Source: Eublepharis macularius (taxonomy: Eukaryota; Chordata; Lepidosauria; Squamata; Eublepharidae). From it: a stretch of DNA of 64,000 nt. The stretch lies in the NCBI RefSeq assembly GCF_028583425.1, contig NC_072792.1:156742676-156806675 (forward strand). Direction: 5' to 3'. A program made the translations under genes and the position numbers. The notes under the pieces are model-generated. The model ran no database searches. It was not told the DNA's origin and saw nothing but the letters and a program-made list of their open reading frames with translations. Positions 43,506 to 53,934 of this stretch are shown here, piece after piece (position 1 is the first letter of the stretch; every line of letters begins with the position of its first letter).

Positions 43506-43735
43506 CAGCCAGTGTGGCTTGGTCTTTAGAGTGTTGGACTAGGATCTGGGAGACCCAGGTTTGAATCCCTACTCTGCCATGGAAGCCCACTGGCTGATTT
43601 TGGGCCAGTCACACACTCTCGGCCTAACCTGCCTCACAGGATTTTGTGAGGACGATGTGGAGGATAGGAGAACAATGCATGCTGTTTTGGGTACCCATGA
43701 GGGAGAAAGACAGAGTATAAGTGAAGTAAATAAAC
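43506..43735 (+). mobile_element. tRNA-headed SINE, GTGTTGGACTAGGA family
   Basis: CAGCCAGTGTGGCTTGGTCT then TTAGAGTGTTGGACTAGGAT. GGTTTGAATCCC (43559-43570) is the B box, and TTTGGGCCAGTCACACACTC the conserved body. Ends GTGAAGTAAATAAAC. Full-length. Confidence 0.9.
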
Positions 43736-43805
43736 AGATTTTCTTCAACATGAGTTGTCTGAAAATCAATCAAAATGCATTCTTCAGGGGACTATGCTTG
43801 ACATA

Positions 43806-44222
43806 GAGTGTCAAGGTTGAATTACGGCTTGGGAACCACCTATCTAGAGGACTGTCTCTTTTCATACGTTCCTGTGCATCAGCTACAGTCCTCAGGTTGC
43901 CACCTAGTGGCTACTCCCCCATTTAAGATAGTTGGCCTGGCATTAACCAGTGCCTGTGTCTTTTTCATTATAGTTCCATTACTGGAAAGGGATCCTTGAG
44001 GAGGTGAGGGGGGAGCAGTCTTTAGAAATTTTCAAGAGGTGCTGCAAGGCTATTTTATTTGGCAGGGCTTTTAAAGAGGTACAAATGCAGGTATCTTTGG
44101 AGGCAAGAGGGGTATTTGGGGTTTTATTTTGTTGGTTTTAAATTGTAATGTTTGCATTTTGACCTGTAAGCTGCCTTGATCCATGAGGAAAGGTGGGATA
44201 TAAATATTTTAATAAATAGACA
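43806..44222 (+). mobile_element. L2 LINE 3' end
   Basis: Begins with an eroded YGLGTTYLEDCL-like coding word (43815-43852), parallel to YGLGPAYLKDSL at 55527. It then shows an LLERDP/GGAGCAGTCTTTAGAAA region and the 3' tail GTAAGCTGCCTTGATCCATG, AGGAAAGGTGGGATATAAAT, ATTTTAATAAATA. Confidence 0.75.
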
Positions 44223-44224
44223 AA

Positions 44225-45608
44225 TAGGTGTGAAGTAATCTAAACATGAGATGCATGTGGCTGCCCATTCATGTGAGGGTGGGGTGTGTAGTAGCCTATG
44301 TTTTTTGTTTACAGAAAGTGAAGTGCGCACTGGTAAGGGGAGTGAAACACTGCCCCTTCTGTCTTCTTACCACACTGTGCTCTGTTGTTGTAAGCATTCT
44401 TTCCCCAATCTGGCTGTCTTCAAGCCACTAGAGCTGAGCTGGGAGAAATATGCTTCAAACAATAGAGAGCACAGAGGCAAACTGGACAAAGAAGCCAGGC
44501 TTAGCATATATCACCTGTATATTCTATGTATACAGCCCCCCCCCCCCGCTTACTCCTCCTTTTTCTTTAAATGGACAGATGTGTGACTAAATACGCGTAT
44601 TCCCTGTTGCATCAAGTTTTGCCCTCAATATTGGTGTAATATCATATTTTTGATATTATGTTGGTACAGCCACTTGTATATGTAGTATTTTGAGCCCTTG
44701 GGATTGCCCTGTTAGATGCATATGGCAGCATTCCTAAGCACTCTTGTTTATATGTCATTTGTACTGACATCAACACTGACCATAAGTATGTGTTTAAAAT
44801 TAAGATTTTGTAGGCATGAGCCAGCAAACGTTAGGTGCTTTAAATACCATTTAACTGTACAGAACAGCTAAATATGCATCAGGATTTTAAAGTGCTTAAA
44901 TTTGTAAACCAATGAAAATGTTTATGATTGGAGTGCTCATAATCTAACTGACAAATACTAATTTTCTCTTTCCATTACTCCTTCCATCACACACATCTCT
45001 TTTCTGTAGTTCTTGTTTCTGTTTCTTTTTCTCTTTTTCCTCGGTTGTCTCCACCACTGTCAAATTTGGCATTGTAAGCTCCTCAAGGTACGGATGTAGC
45101 TTTTCGCTTATGTTACTCTCTAAAGTGCCATGTAGGTTGATAGTGCCATGTAAGAAATAAATACTAATTGTAATTAATAGTTCTAGTTCAGCATTTTCTA
45201 GAGGAATGCTGAATATAAGAAAAAGATCTAGCGTTCTATTTCCATTGCTCTTTGCAAGACTTCTAGGCCGATGGCATTTATTACATAGCGTCTTGGACAC
45301 ATTCATATCATTTGCAGATTAAATTTAACTGTGTAAGCTCTACATATTGTTCTAGTTAAGCAAAGCATTCTTTCTAAACTTCAATAATCGGATTTACAGT
45401 AGAATTCCAGCCTATCAATAACATTTTTGTTTTCTATGGATCAAAAAGGAATGAGAATTAAGTATGATACATTCCTAAAGGAAGGCAAACCGCAGTCTTC
45501 AAATAGTGGACTCTGGAGCAGCCATCTAGATATGAGTAGGATTATGGAAAAGCTAATTAGCTTGATATTTGATTAAAGGATTGCCCTGTTATTCTAGCCT
45601 GTGTCATA
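44225..45608. other. Unassigned; C-run; unrecognised 120-codon frame
   Basis: C-run at 44537-44547. The minus-strand frame 44944-45306 (120 codons) has an ordinary composition, with a Lys/Glu-rich stretch (TTEEKEKKKQKQELQKRD) near its end. I do not recognise it. No splice or promoter context supports it, but it is the least obviously accidental frame outside transposons. Confidence 0.3.
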
Positions 45609-45610
45609 TT

Positions 45611-45840
45611 GAGCCAGTTTGGGGTAGTTGTTAAAGTGTTGGAGTAGGATTGGGAGATACAGGTTCAAATTTCACTCTGCTAAGCAATCTTGCTGGGTGA
45701 CCTTGGGCCAGTCACACACTTTTAACATACAGGGTTGTTTTGGGAATGAAATGGAGGACAGGAGAGCTATGTAAATTGCTTTGGGTCCACTCCACACTGT
45801 GGCAAAAGGGTGGTATGAAGGAGAATAAATAAATAAATAA
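45611..45840 (+). mobile_element. tRNA-headed SINE, GTGTTGGAGTAGGA family
   Basis: GAGCCAGTTTGGGGTAGTTG, TTAAAGTGTTGGAGTAGGAT; the B box is GGTTCAAATTT (one base off). Body: GGTGACCTTGGGCCAGTCAC. Tail: AATAAATAAATAAATAA. Confidence 0.88.
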
Positions 45841-46104
45841 TAGGTGCCCAATAGCCAGAGATTTTGAATTTGGGAAACCCAAGTTCAAGTCAAGTTAGGA
45901 CAAGTGTGTGTCTCTGAACCTAAAATACCTCACTTTGTCCACGCTTCCTCACACTCCTGTGACAGACTGATGTTTATAGAAGAAAACTGCAGCTTCATGA
46001 TCATAAAGTATAACTCATTTGCTGTAGTCCTAGGTAGACTGGATAGGTACTGGAAACTCAACCTTCTAGCACCCCAAAGATTCCTGTCAGTTTTAGGAAG
46101 TGAA

Positions 46105-46316
46105 GGGTATGTGGCTCAGGGTAGAGCATTGGTTTTGCATGCAGAAGATCCCAGGTTCAATCCCCACCATCTCCAATTAACAGGCTCAAATAGTAGGTGA
46201 TGAAAAGACCTCCCCGTCTCAGACCCTGGAAAGGTGCTGCCAGACTGAGTAGACAATACTGACCCTGGTGGATCAATGCTCTAATTCAGTATAAGGCCGC
46301 TTCATATGTTCATATG
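46105..46316 (+). mobile_element. tRNA-headed SINE, ATG-CAGA family, copy 2 (best)
   Basis: GGGTATGTGGCTCAGGGTAG then AGCATTGG holds the A box. GGTTCAATCCCC (46153-46164) is a perfect B box. The body ends CCAGACTGAGTAGACAATAC and TTCATATGTTCATATG. The head is tRNA-like but with no foldable acceptor stem, so it is a SINE and not a tRNA gene. Confidence 0.9.
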
Positions 46317-46319
46317 CTT

Positions 46320-46875
46320 TGATTGTTGTGAACTGTTAGATTAATCCCATTCCCTTTTGACAATGGAAGGCTTGTGTTGAGGTAAGGCTATGCTTATCTG
46401 TGACTTTCCTGCAATTTGATATCTGGATGTGGTGGTCTAAGCTTGCCCCATTGTCACTAGTTGTTCACCAGTATTGCTGTGGACGCTGCTTCTCATCCAC
46501 GCTCGTGCAGGTGCAAAGCATTTTTTAAATTATAGAAATGTCAGAAAGGCAAAGTGTGGCAGAAGGTCAGCAAATTTTCCATGTAATTCTTTCTAGTGGA
46601 AAATCCTAGATGGTTGACTGGATGTCCAAAATGTTTAATCAGAGGGACTACGAACGATCCAGGTCACTGCTTATGAAGATTAATTTATCTGATTTCAAAA
46701 ACTAAGCCCCTGTGTTGTGATTGGCTTGATTCCACCGCACTGGAAAATGAGCAACTGTTCCCTTCCTCCCTGCAAGGATATAATCTCCCTTCCTTTATAG
46801 CTCCTTTACATTATAAATATGCCTACCATACAGGATCTTTAAAGATTCTCCAGTTTACAGAGGTGGATAAATCAC
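46320..46875. other. Unassigned stretch
   Basis: No recognised feature. Confidence 0.35.
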
Positions 46876-46876
46876 T

Positions 46877-46972
46877 ATGGCTGCAATCCTATGCACACTT
46901 ACTAGGGACTATTTCCCACTGAACTTTATGGGATTTACCTCTGAGTATACATGCTTAGAATTGCACTGTAGT
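46877..46972. mobile_element. Short palindromic element, copy 6 (AAGT-CCCA variant)
   Basis: GGCTGCAATCCTATGCACAC, TTACTAGGGACTATTTCCCA, CTGAACTTTATGGGATTTAC, CTCTGAGTATACATGCTTAG, AATTGCACTG. The two halves pair end to end as an imperfect hairpin. Confidence 0.75.
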
Positions 46973-47084
46973 TCAAAAGAAAATAATGATTGTCCTTGGG
47001 TACGTAAAAGCATTAAAAATCTTCAGCTTAATCTTTAATAGTCTGTATTTCATGGCTTGATAAAAATTTGATACTGTTATCAAT

Positions 47085-47265
47085 TATTTATAAAGCTTTT
47101 AAAACCCCTAGGTACTGTACAAAAATAAAAAAGCAGGCTCTGTCTGCAGTTTACAATCTAAATTATAGCATTAGCAATAACAGAACATAAAGTAATTGCA
47201 GTATCTTATCTAAATGTGGTGGGAGTGGTTAGCTTGACAGTTTTATTTTTTTTATATATGGAAGA
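47085..47265 (-). mobile_element. Antisense LINE tail (weak)
   Basis: TATAAAGCTTTTAAAACCCC, TAGGTACTGTACAAAAATAA, CAGTTTACAATCTAAATTAT. The composition and word order of antisense LINE ends; no coding. Confidence 0.35.
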
Positions 47266-47271
47266 CTCAGA

Positions 47272-47440
47272 ATGATACACAATGAGCATCAAGAGTCAAA
47301 GCTCCTTTCATTAGATACATGTATCTGACGAAGGGAGCTTTGCCTCTTGAAAGTCCATATCCTGGAAATCTAGTTGATCTTGAAGGTGCCACTGGACCCA
47401 AATCTTGCTCTTCTACGACAGACCAATACCACTACCCACC
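47272..47440. mobile_element. PLE-type terminal repeats, head-to-head pair
   Basis: Centre GATACATGTATC at 47314-47325. Right arm: CTGACGAAGGGAGCTTTGCC, TCTTGAAAGTCCATATCCTG, TAGTTGATCTTGAAGGTGCC, ACTGGACCC, then CTACGACAGACCAATACCAC. Left arm reversed: CTAATGAAAGGAGCTTTGAC, TCTTGATGCTCATTG, truncated after the core. Confidence 0.72.
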
Positions 47441-47682
47441 AGAAATAATGAGTGTTGCTATTGTACAATCTTGAATAATCCCACCCCCAAATTAGCAACC
47501 AGGAAGCAAGGATGTCTAGATCAAAGTAAATAGCAAAATATTTGCCATTTTTTATGGTTGTAAAACTGAATACAGGGTTTGTTTATAGTTTTGAAAATTT
47601 TGTTCTTTTTCAGTCATAGATTAAAATAGAAGCTGGGAAGAAAATTGGATTTTCCAGAAATTTTACCTAATGATTTAGATGC
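47441..47682. other. Unassigned short stretch
   Basis: No recognised feature. Confidence 0.35.
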
Positions 47683-47903
47683 GTATACCCTGCTTTTCTC
47701 CCCAGTGGCAATCCAAAGCAGGTTACAACATTGTTCTCTTCTTCTCCATTTTGTGCTCACATTAACAATACCGTGATGTAGGTTAAGCTGAGAGAGTGAC
47801 TGACCCAAGGTCACCTCACAATCTTCCATGGTAGACTGGGGATTTTAACCTGGGTCTCCCAGATTCTAGTCTGACACTCTAACCACTACACAAGGCTACT
47901 GAT
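47683..47903 (-). mobile_element. tRNA-headed SINE, antisense
   Basis: The + strand shows CCCTGCTTTTCTCCCCAGTG, CAATCCAAAGCAGGTTACAA, GACTGACCCAAGGTCACCTC, TTTAACCTGGGTCTCCCAGA, AGTCTGACACTCTAACCACT. This is the exact antisense order of the 43506 family (head at the right). Confidence 0.88.
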
Positions 47904-47999
47904 GCGTAAAGAGGTTAAGGGTTAGATGTACCTTATCAGGAAGCAAAAATTTCTAAACATAAACATAACTTTTTCAGTTTGTATGTTTGTGATGCTAAC

Positions 48000-48640
48000 A
48001 GTTCACAGACATGTTAAGGCTTTGGCTTGATGGCACCTTATGTATGGTGCAATTGGCTAGGAAAGTCACTGATTTCTGGTCATATCTTTGGAGCCTCACC
48101 ACAAATATGGCAGCCTTAACTATTGATGAAAACTGGCTACTGAAAGCCCCTCCCTCCATACCTGTTCCTGACTCTCCCCATTTATGTACCTGATTGCTCT
48201 GCTCACCAGTCCTGCAGCTTGCTGCACTTGCAATATTTATTCTTGGTTGGAATGCTGAATGGACAGCTCTGCCTCCTGCCTCCCCTAAGCCCAGCCACCT
48301 GCAGCTTTGCCATGGTGGCAGTAGCTCCCCACTCTGCTCACCCACCTCATCCCAGCTCACCCGCCCCTCTCCTCAGCTTACCCCCCCCCCCAGCTCACCT
48401 ATTCCTTACTCCCACTGGTTCTACTGGCCACAGCGCCACCACCAGACAGCCTGGAGGTGGCTGCATTGTCTGTCCTTATGCTGCCTTATTTTAGAGGAAT
48501 ACAACCTCCAATGTGTTTTTTTAAAGTTTGCGATTTTTTCTGGAAATCTGGAGGATCCCCCAAGTTTGCAGAATATCTGTTTTGTGTCAGTGTATCCCCA
48601 GTTTGCTGATCTAAGTATGAACAGAAGGGGCCACTCTTGG
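48000..48640 (+). repeat. Unclassified repeat shared with 61.1 kb
   Basis: About 48510-48610 (TGTTTTTTTAAAGTTTGCGA, TTTTTTCTGGAAATCTGGAG, CCCCCAAGTTTGCAGAATAT, CTGATCTAAGTATG) parallels about 61340-61445. The upstream part holds a C-rich block (48340-48400). The 167-codon frame 48194-48697 crosses it and is Ser/Pro-rich low complexity, not a gene I recognise. Confidence 0.45.
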
Positions 48641-48649
48641 CTACTAGAA

Positions 48650-49510
48650 TATAAATTTGGAAAATTTCTATGCCACTTCTTCAGGGTAGCTGCCTGAAGC
48701 TCCTTAAAAGATAAAACTTAATAAAAACATAGAACATTGTGGCAGTTATTAAAACCCAGTATTCAAGAACACTGCCACTACATAAAACAAAATAAAACAT
48801 GGATCAGTTTAAAGTGAGTTTTAAACATTTATCTGGATACAAACAGATTATATAAAACATTTTTTAAAAATCTATCCCTTAGCCTGAGAAAACAGAAATG
48901 TTTTGCCATGAAACCAGGGTTGCCAGCCCTGTGCTAACCTCTGCTCCCACTGAGCTGGCTGGTGGTGGTGGTGGGGGGAGTGTCTGGAAGCTGGCTGGAG
49001 CTCCTGGAGCATGCAAAAAAATGTTGAGCATGTTCCAGGACATCTTCTGCTGACATCACTTCTGCTTTAAAATGGAAGCAACGGGGGCTCAGCAGGGCCA
49101 AATTGGCCCTGTGACTCCCTTCCATTGCTTCTATTTTAAACCAGAAGTGACATCATCAGAAGGACTCCAGAGTACGAGCGCATAAACCATGCATGGGAAG
49201 GATAAGTGCCACCCCCCACCCAGCTGGCATCCCCCCACCCAGTTTGAAAGTAGGAGTGGTGACTCTACATGGCACCTAAAAGAGAATAGTGAAGGTTCCA
49301 GTTGAGTTTCAAGGGGAAAGGAGTTCCATAGGCAAGATGTCACCACTGGAAAAGCTCTGTCTCTGGTCATCACCCACATTACCTCTCAAGGTAGGGGCAC
49401 ACTTGATGAACTGGACAGTATGGGGAGGGGGGAGGCAAACTTACAGTACTTTGGTCCCAACCCATTAAGGGCCTTAAAAGTAAAAATTGCCCAGTAACAG
49501 ATGGTCAGTC
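48650..49510 (-). mobile_element. Antisense LINE 3' UTR split by a MITE
   Basis: 48650-48914 holds ATAAATTTGGAAAATTTCTA, TGCCACTTCTTCAGGGTAGC and an A-rich run. 49268-49510 continues with GGAGTTCCATAGGCAAGATG, ACCACTGGAAAAGCTCTGTC, GGGCCTTAAAAGTAAAAATT. The two parts are one antisense 3' UTR when 48915-49267 is removed. Confidence 0.6.
48915..49267. mobile_element. GGTTGCCAG-type MITE, nested
   Basis: Starts CAGGGTTGCCAGCCCTGTGC. Its right end reads, in reverse, TAGAGTCACCACTCC. Flanks CATGAAAC (48907-48914) and CATGGCAC (49268-49275) agree at six of eight bases, consistent with an aged 8-bp hAT duplication. Inside, GACATCACTTCTGCTTTAAA (49053) and TTTAAACCAGAAGTGACATC (49136) are inverted copies. 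Confidence 0.75.
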
Positions 49511-50880
49511 AAAGTAGACCTTTCAGCACTGGGATGATTCAATTCCTGTATCTTACCTCTGTGTAACTGAAAAATGGCATATTCAAACATTGGGACAGCT
49601 GCTTTTACCAGAGAATGAGGATTTTTTTTGAAGATTTTTATTTCTTTTCACCAGACAAAAATATTGTGACATTATCAATTAAGCGATAAGCTATTATCAA
49701 GATATATTTTCGCGCTGTTAATTAGATCCGTCTGTTATTCAATTAGATCCTTTGGAAATGTAGTGTAATAGTTGATTGGATAATGTGATATTTTGTATAA
49801 TTTTTCTAGTGGTACCTTTTTGTTTGGATTAATTTGGATATTTATTCTGAAGTGCTGATGATACTAAACTGGCTTCATGCCAGAATTATACAATTTGACA
49901 CCCTCCAAGGAATTTCACATGGACCTTGCAACAATGAAACAATTCCTATTTTTGTGTTTTCCTCCGTTGGCTGAAATTCTCAGAGATGTGCACTTTCTCT
50001 CTTTGGGTTACATTATCTCATTGAGAAATGGTTGGTAGAACCCATTATGCCCTCCTCAGTCACTACATACATTAAAGTGGGGATTCTTTTCTTTTTTTGC
50101 ACCCCGAAAGTATTTTTCTTTCCCACAAGTGAAATTGTAGATAGCTTTTTAAAAGCCATCAAGGGCCACATAAATTGCTGTGGGGTGCCCATTCCTAATA
50201 TAATTCTTGAATTTGAGGAGGCTGCATGGAGCCTTCCAATGGAATAAGGTTTCTTGCACTGATAGAAGGCTCCTTACACTGAAGGAAGCCCCAGCAGTTA
50301 TCATAAAGGATCCTTTGGTTCCAGCTTAATAGTTTTTCTCCCATTATTTTGCTTACAATGTACAAACCCTGAAAATTGGAGAATTAATACTTTTTGAGTC
50401 TGACAATCAAATACCAGCAGCCTGAACCCCTATACTGAACTTATTACCAACATTTTTGAATCTCCAGTATATATATTAGGATTTGAAAATTTATGATGGA
50501 AATACTGGCGTCTACTTATGATGGAAAGGATAATGCTAAGCAAGCAGGGGCATAGTCAAGACTACTTTAGCAAAAAAGCATTGAACCAACCTTGAGAAAA
50601 CATTATAGCTGAACCACAGGGGAGCTATAAAATTATAGAGATGAAGCATATGGATTGTAGATCTAAAAAAACCCTAAAAAGCTTATAGAAACATGATAAT
50701 AAAATAGAGCATTATATTTATATAAAGATAAGATGGAGAGGATCATGTTGCATGGTATTCCGCATCTCCAAAATAATTCATGATCTGTAAATCAAAAATA
50801 TTTTTGCAAGTTTTTAATGAAACCGTACAGGACAATAACTAATTGGTTAGGTTAGTTGTCCACAAAAAAACCCCAAAGGG
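49511..50880. other. Unassigned stretch
   Basis: AT-rich; a 71-codon frame at 50032-50247 has no domain. No repeat family recognised. Confidence 0.35.
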
Positions 50881-50886
50881 ACTGTA

Positions 50887-50974
50887 ATCCTTATGAACTC
50901 CCATTGGCTTTCACTATAATTGGCTTTCATTATAATTATAATCCTTCTGAACTTCCATTGGCTTTCATTATAAT
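50887..50974. repeat. Small tandem duplication
   Basis: AATCCTTATGAACTCCCATT-GGCTTTCACTATAATTG is followed, after a partial GGCTTTCATTATAATTAT unit, by AATCCTTCTGAACTTCCATT-GGCTTTCATTATAATTG. Confidence 0.85.
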
Positions 50975-51175
50975 TGGGAGGAGCTGTGGCTCAGTGGTAG
51001 AGCATCAGTTTGGCATGCAGAAGTTCTCAAGTTCAATCCTCAGCATCTCTAGTTATAGAGATCAGGTAGAAGGTGATGTGAAAGACCTCCACCTGACACC
51101 CTGGAGAGCCAGGGCTAGTCTGAGTAGATGATACTGACCTTGATGGTTTGATTCAGGATAAGGCAGCTTCAAGTG
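50975..51175 (+). mobile_element. tRNA-headed SINE, ATG-CAGA family, copy 3
   Basis: GGAGGAGCTGTGGCTCAGTG, GTAGAGCATCAG (A box), GTTCAATCCTC (B box region), GGTAGAAGGTGATGTGAAAG, end AAGGCAGCTTCAAGTG. Confidence 0.88.
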
Positions 51176-51408
51176 AATTGCCCTGAGTGTTACTTTAATG
51201 TCTCATACACCCATGATGTCTCCGAGCACAAATTAGATTTTCCTCACATTTTCCCACAGCAAACATCGCTTTCTTTGTGAACAGAAACCTGTGCTGTATA
51301 AAAATGGTAGATGCATTCTAGGATACTTTGAAAGGTGATTGATACACTGTCTTCCTGTACTGATTAGAATGTAGGTACTTTGTGTTTCAAATAGTGACTT
51401 AGCATGAA

Positions 51409-51527
51409 AGTCCTCGGCTCCTGTTAGCATGAAATCTGAGAAATAATGACATTTTAAAAATATATGCTTTAATGGGTTTTAAAATGTCATTATTTCTCAG
51501 ATTTCATGCTAACAGGAGCAAAGGACT
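51409..51527. repeat. Perfect 43-bp inverted repeat with 17-base loop
   Basis: Left arm 51417-51459 (GCTCCTGTTAGCATGAAATC ... GACATTTTAAAA) is the exact reverse complement of 51477-51519. The loop is 51460-51476. Pairing resumes outside after two mismatches (AAGTCCT against AGGACTT). I can tie it to no MITE family seen here. Confidence 0.97.
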
Positions 51528-52085
51528 TATATAAAGTGCTTGGTTTAGTTATAGAAGACTGAAATGTGTGCATTTTATTGTGGTACAAAAAGTTCCATAA
51601 GCTAAACATTGTTTCACATTGAATTGTGGTTGCTGACTCATTGGCATTTTCCTGCCAGCACTGCAGAATCTTAGCAGTTGCCGTTATACATCTCCTACTG
51701 CAGCAGACATTATGTGGCATTGCAAACCCCCCTCAATTATTTGTTCAAAGTACTCCCATATGTGCTTCCCTTCTTTTGGCTCTTTCAAATATTTTATTTG
51801 TAGGTATATTCTGTAATACTTAAGCTGAAGCCGCTACATAGTTGTCCCAGATGACTACAAAAAAAATCCTGTAGTTCAGAGTCAAAGTTATCACTAAAGC
51901 AAAGGTCATTGGTTTTACGATTAAAGGCCACAAAATTGCAAAGGTCTACATTCTAGCAATTATTGATCATAATTTAAGATGTTTTTATCAGTGGCCAAGC
52001 GGAAAATGTGGTTCAGAGCGCACCAATTTTAAAGGAGATCTTGAAGTCAATTATAGATTGAAATGTATTGTTTAGAAAAAAATAC
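51528..52085. other. Unassigned stretch
   Basis: No feature recognised; overlapping 76- and 65-codon frames are accidental. Confidence 0.35.
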
Positions 52086-52089
52086 TCTG

Positions 52090-52390
52090 TAAAAAAATAG
52101 CATGAAGTGGAGGGGAAATCTTGCAGTCTAACAAGGTTCTGTCTTGTCCCCCATGCTTTTCAACATCTATGTAAAGCTGCTAGGAGAGATCATCTGGCGA
52201 TTTGGGCTAAGTTGCCACCAATATGTGGGTAACATTCAGCTCTCTCTTGCGCTTTCAGCAGATGCCAAGGAGGCTGTGCAAACTGTGAACAGGTGCCTGA
52301 ATGTAATTTTGAGGTGGATGAGGGCTAACAAACTGAAATTTAATCCCAACAAAACAGGTACTATTTGTGGTGGTGGTGGTGGGGGGAGAT
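52090..52390 (+). pseudogene. L2-type LINE reverse transcriptase fragment
   Basis: Frame from 52144: SPMLFNIYVKLLGEIIWRFG, CHQYVGNIQLSLALSADAKE, CLNVILRWMRANKLKFNPNK. This is the palm of an L2/CR1-group reverse transcriptase. The catalytic YADD box is YVGN (52222-52233), with both Asp lost. It ends in a GGT/GGG-rich run (52368-52386) where the PLE begins. Its C-terminal partner is probably 55425-55955. Confidence 0.85.
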
Positions 52391-53130
52391 TTAGTACATT
52401 AGTACATATGTACAGAACCAGAACCAAATGTGTTTTGGCCAAAGGGCCTTCCTCATTGGTATACATATCTCATACACAGCACTTCATCAATATAGTTAGT
52501 AAATCAAGAATACATGACCCAGCACAAAAGAGACCTAAACCGGGAGGGAGGGGAAGGAAAAATGTTTGTAATAATTATTATCTGGATATTTTATGGGAAA
52601 TAAAGCAAATTAAAAATATAAAATTCATATGATTAAGATAAATGAAATTACTCACACAAAGATGTGTAAAACAGTGTGGAGTACATTCATTCAAATCCTC
52701 CCACAGAACAACTTAAGATGCAATGTGGGCAATACATCCAGATTAAAGTTATTCCTTTGCCCATCAGATCTAAAACACACATGAAAAATAGTGCCAAATC
52801 AATCCAAATCAAAAGTCTATTTTGAAAAAAAAATATATCCAAGTGGAAAAAAATGAAATCTAATATATTTACCTCCGTAAGCCAGGTCAGAAGTATACAA
52901 ATCCAAGATGGGGTGCTGAGCAATGGCCAGAAATGAACCAGCACCATACCCACACATCCCGTCCGTATTCTGGGAAGGGGGAGGGGGAACATGCTGCAAC
53001 AGTAAGAATTTCAATGAGGTAGTGAGCAGCACCTGAAAAAAGATTACATCAGCTCATAGAGGTATCACGCTGCTATCTAGCAGCCAACCATACCGAAAAC
53101 AGATATATCAAAAGATTCCATGAACAGCAA
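52391..53130 (-). other. PLE 3' UTR with weak second hammerhead-like motif
   Basis: Downstream of the endonuclease on the minus strand. Near its end (about 52433-52468) the minus strand reads CCAATGAGGAAGGCCCTTTG, GCCAAAACACATTTGG, i.e. a TGA-GA word, a GGCC hairpin, then AAAAC. It could be a decayed hammerhead core of a different PLE subfamily. Confidence 0.4.
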
Positions 53131-53290
53131 AGAAACTGACAACCATTTCCTTCACACACACAACCAATCAATTTCCTCATTCAGACCCTTTGGCAGCAAG
53201 GTTTTTAATGTGAGGATCCAGAAGGCCTTCCGTTTCCTCAGAAGTTGAAACTGTTGTGAAGAATGTACTTGCAGTTTTTCCTTTTTTAAA

Positions 53291-53761
53291 TCAAGAGTGT
53301 ACCAAGGTCGAGTAGTGCTTAAAAAGAGGAGAGTGCAGTTTCTTCAGTTTGATGCAACTCTTGTGTTCAGAAATCCTTATCCCTACTGGATGACTTATAA
53401 GTCCAACATATAACAAATTATATGGGCATTGTATGCAATAAATAATGCCTTTGGAATTACAATGAACAAAATATTTAATATAGTATCTTCTAGCCTTTGG
53501 AGATTTTTGAAACATGTTGGTTTTCAGGCAATTGCCACATGGAAAGTTATCTTGGAATTCCACTCCCCACAATCAGGGTATTATCCTAAAGTATGTTCCT
53601 TCAGTGTACTCCTGACAGCATATCCTTAAGATTTCTTGCTCTCTTAAAAGTAAACAGAGGGTTGTATTGCATCTGGGAATATCACACAAAAGGTACCAAT
53701 TTTTTTTAATTATATTTCTCACACTAGTAAAAGTACAATCATAGGTCAAAGGGATGATCAT
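53291..53761 (-). pseudogene. PLE linker and GIY-YIG endonuclease domain
   Basis: Minus-strand frame 53573-53761: PLTYDCTFTSVRNIIKKNWY. Frame 53291-53572: CGNCLKTNMF (CxxC-type finger), GIIYCIQCPYNLLYVG (the GIY-YIG pair as IIY and YVG), GIRISEHKSC. A C-terminal word LKTLLPKGLNEE lies near 53190-53220 in another frame. A stop at 53573-53575 separates linker and endonuclease. Confidence 0.85.
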
Positions 53762-53934
53762 TCTGTCTGAGTTATTATGAGTCCTAGATATTAATAAAGA
53801 TATTGTCTTATAAAAAGCTTGCTTGAGAACTTTAGAGGAGTATCTGCTGTCCTTTAAGATTCATAAATATGTTGGCTTGTCTATAAAAATCTACATCCTG
53901 GCTGCAATTCCTCCTAATTTTCAACATCTATGAG

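Noticed and set aside
46105-46180. tRNA gene
   Set aside because: A and B boxes are present, but there is no foldable acceptor or anticodon stem and a SINE body follows; three relatives have the same layout.
48194-48697. 167-codon open frame
   Set aside because: Ser/Pro-rich translation of a C-rich repeat; no start context or domain.
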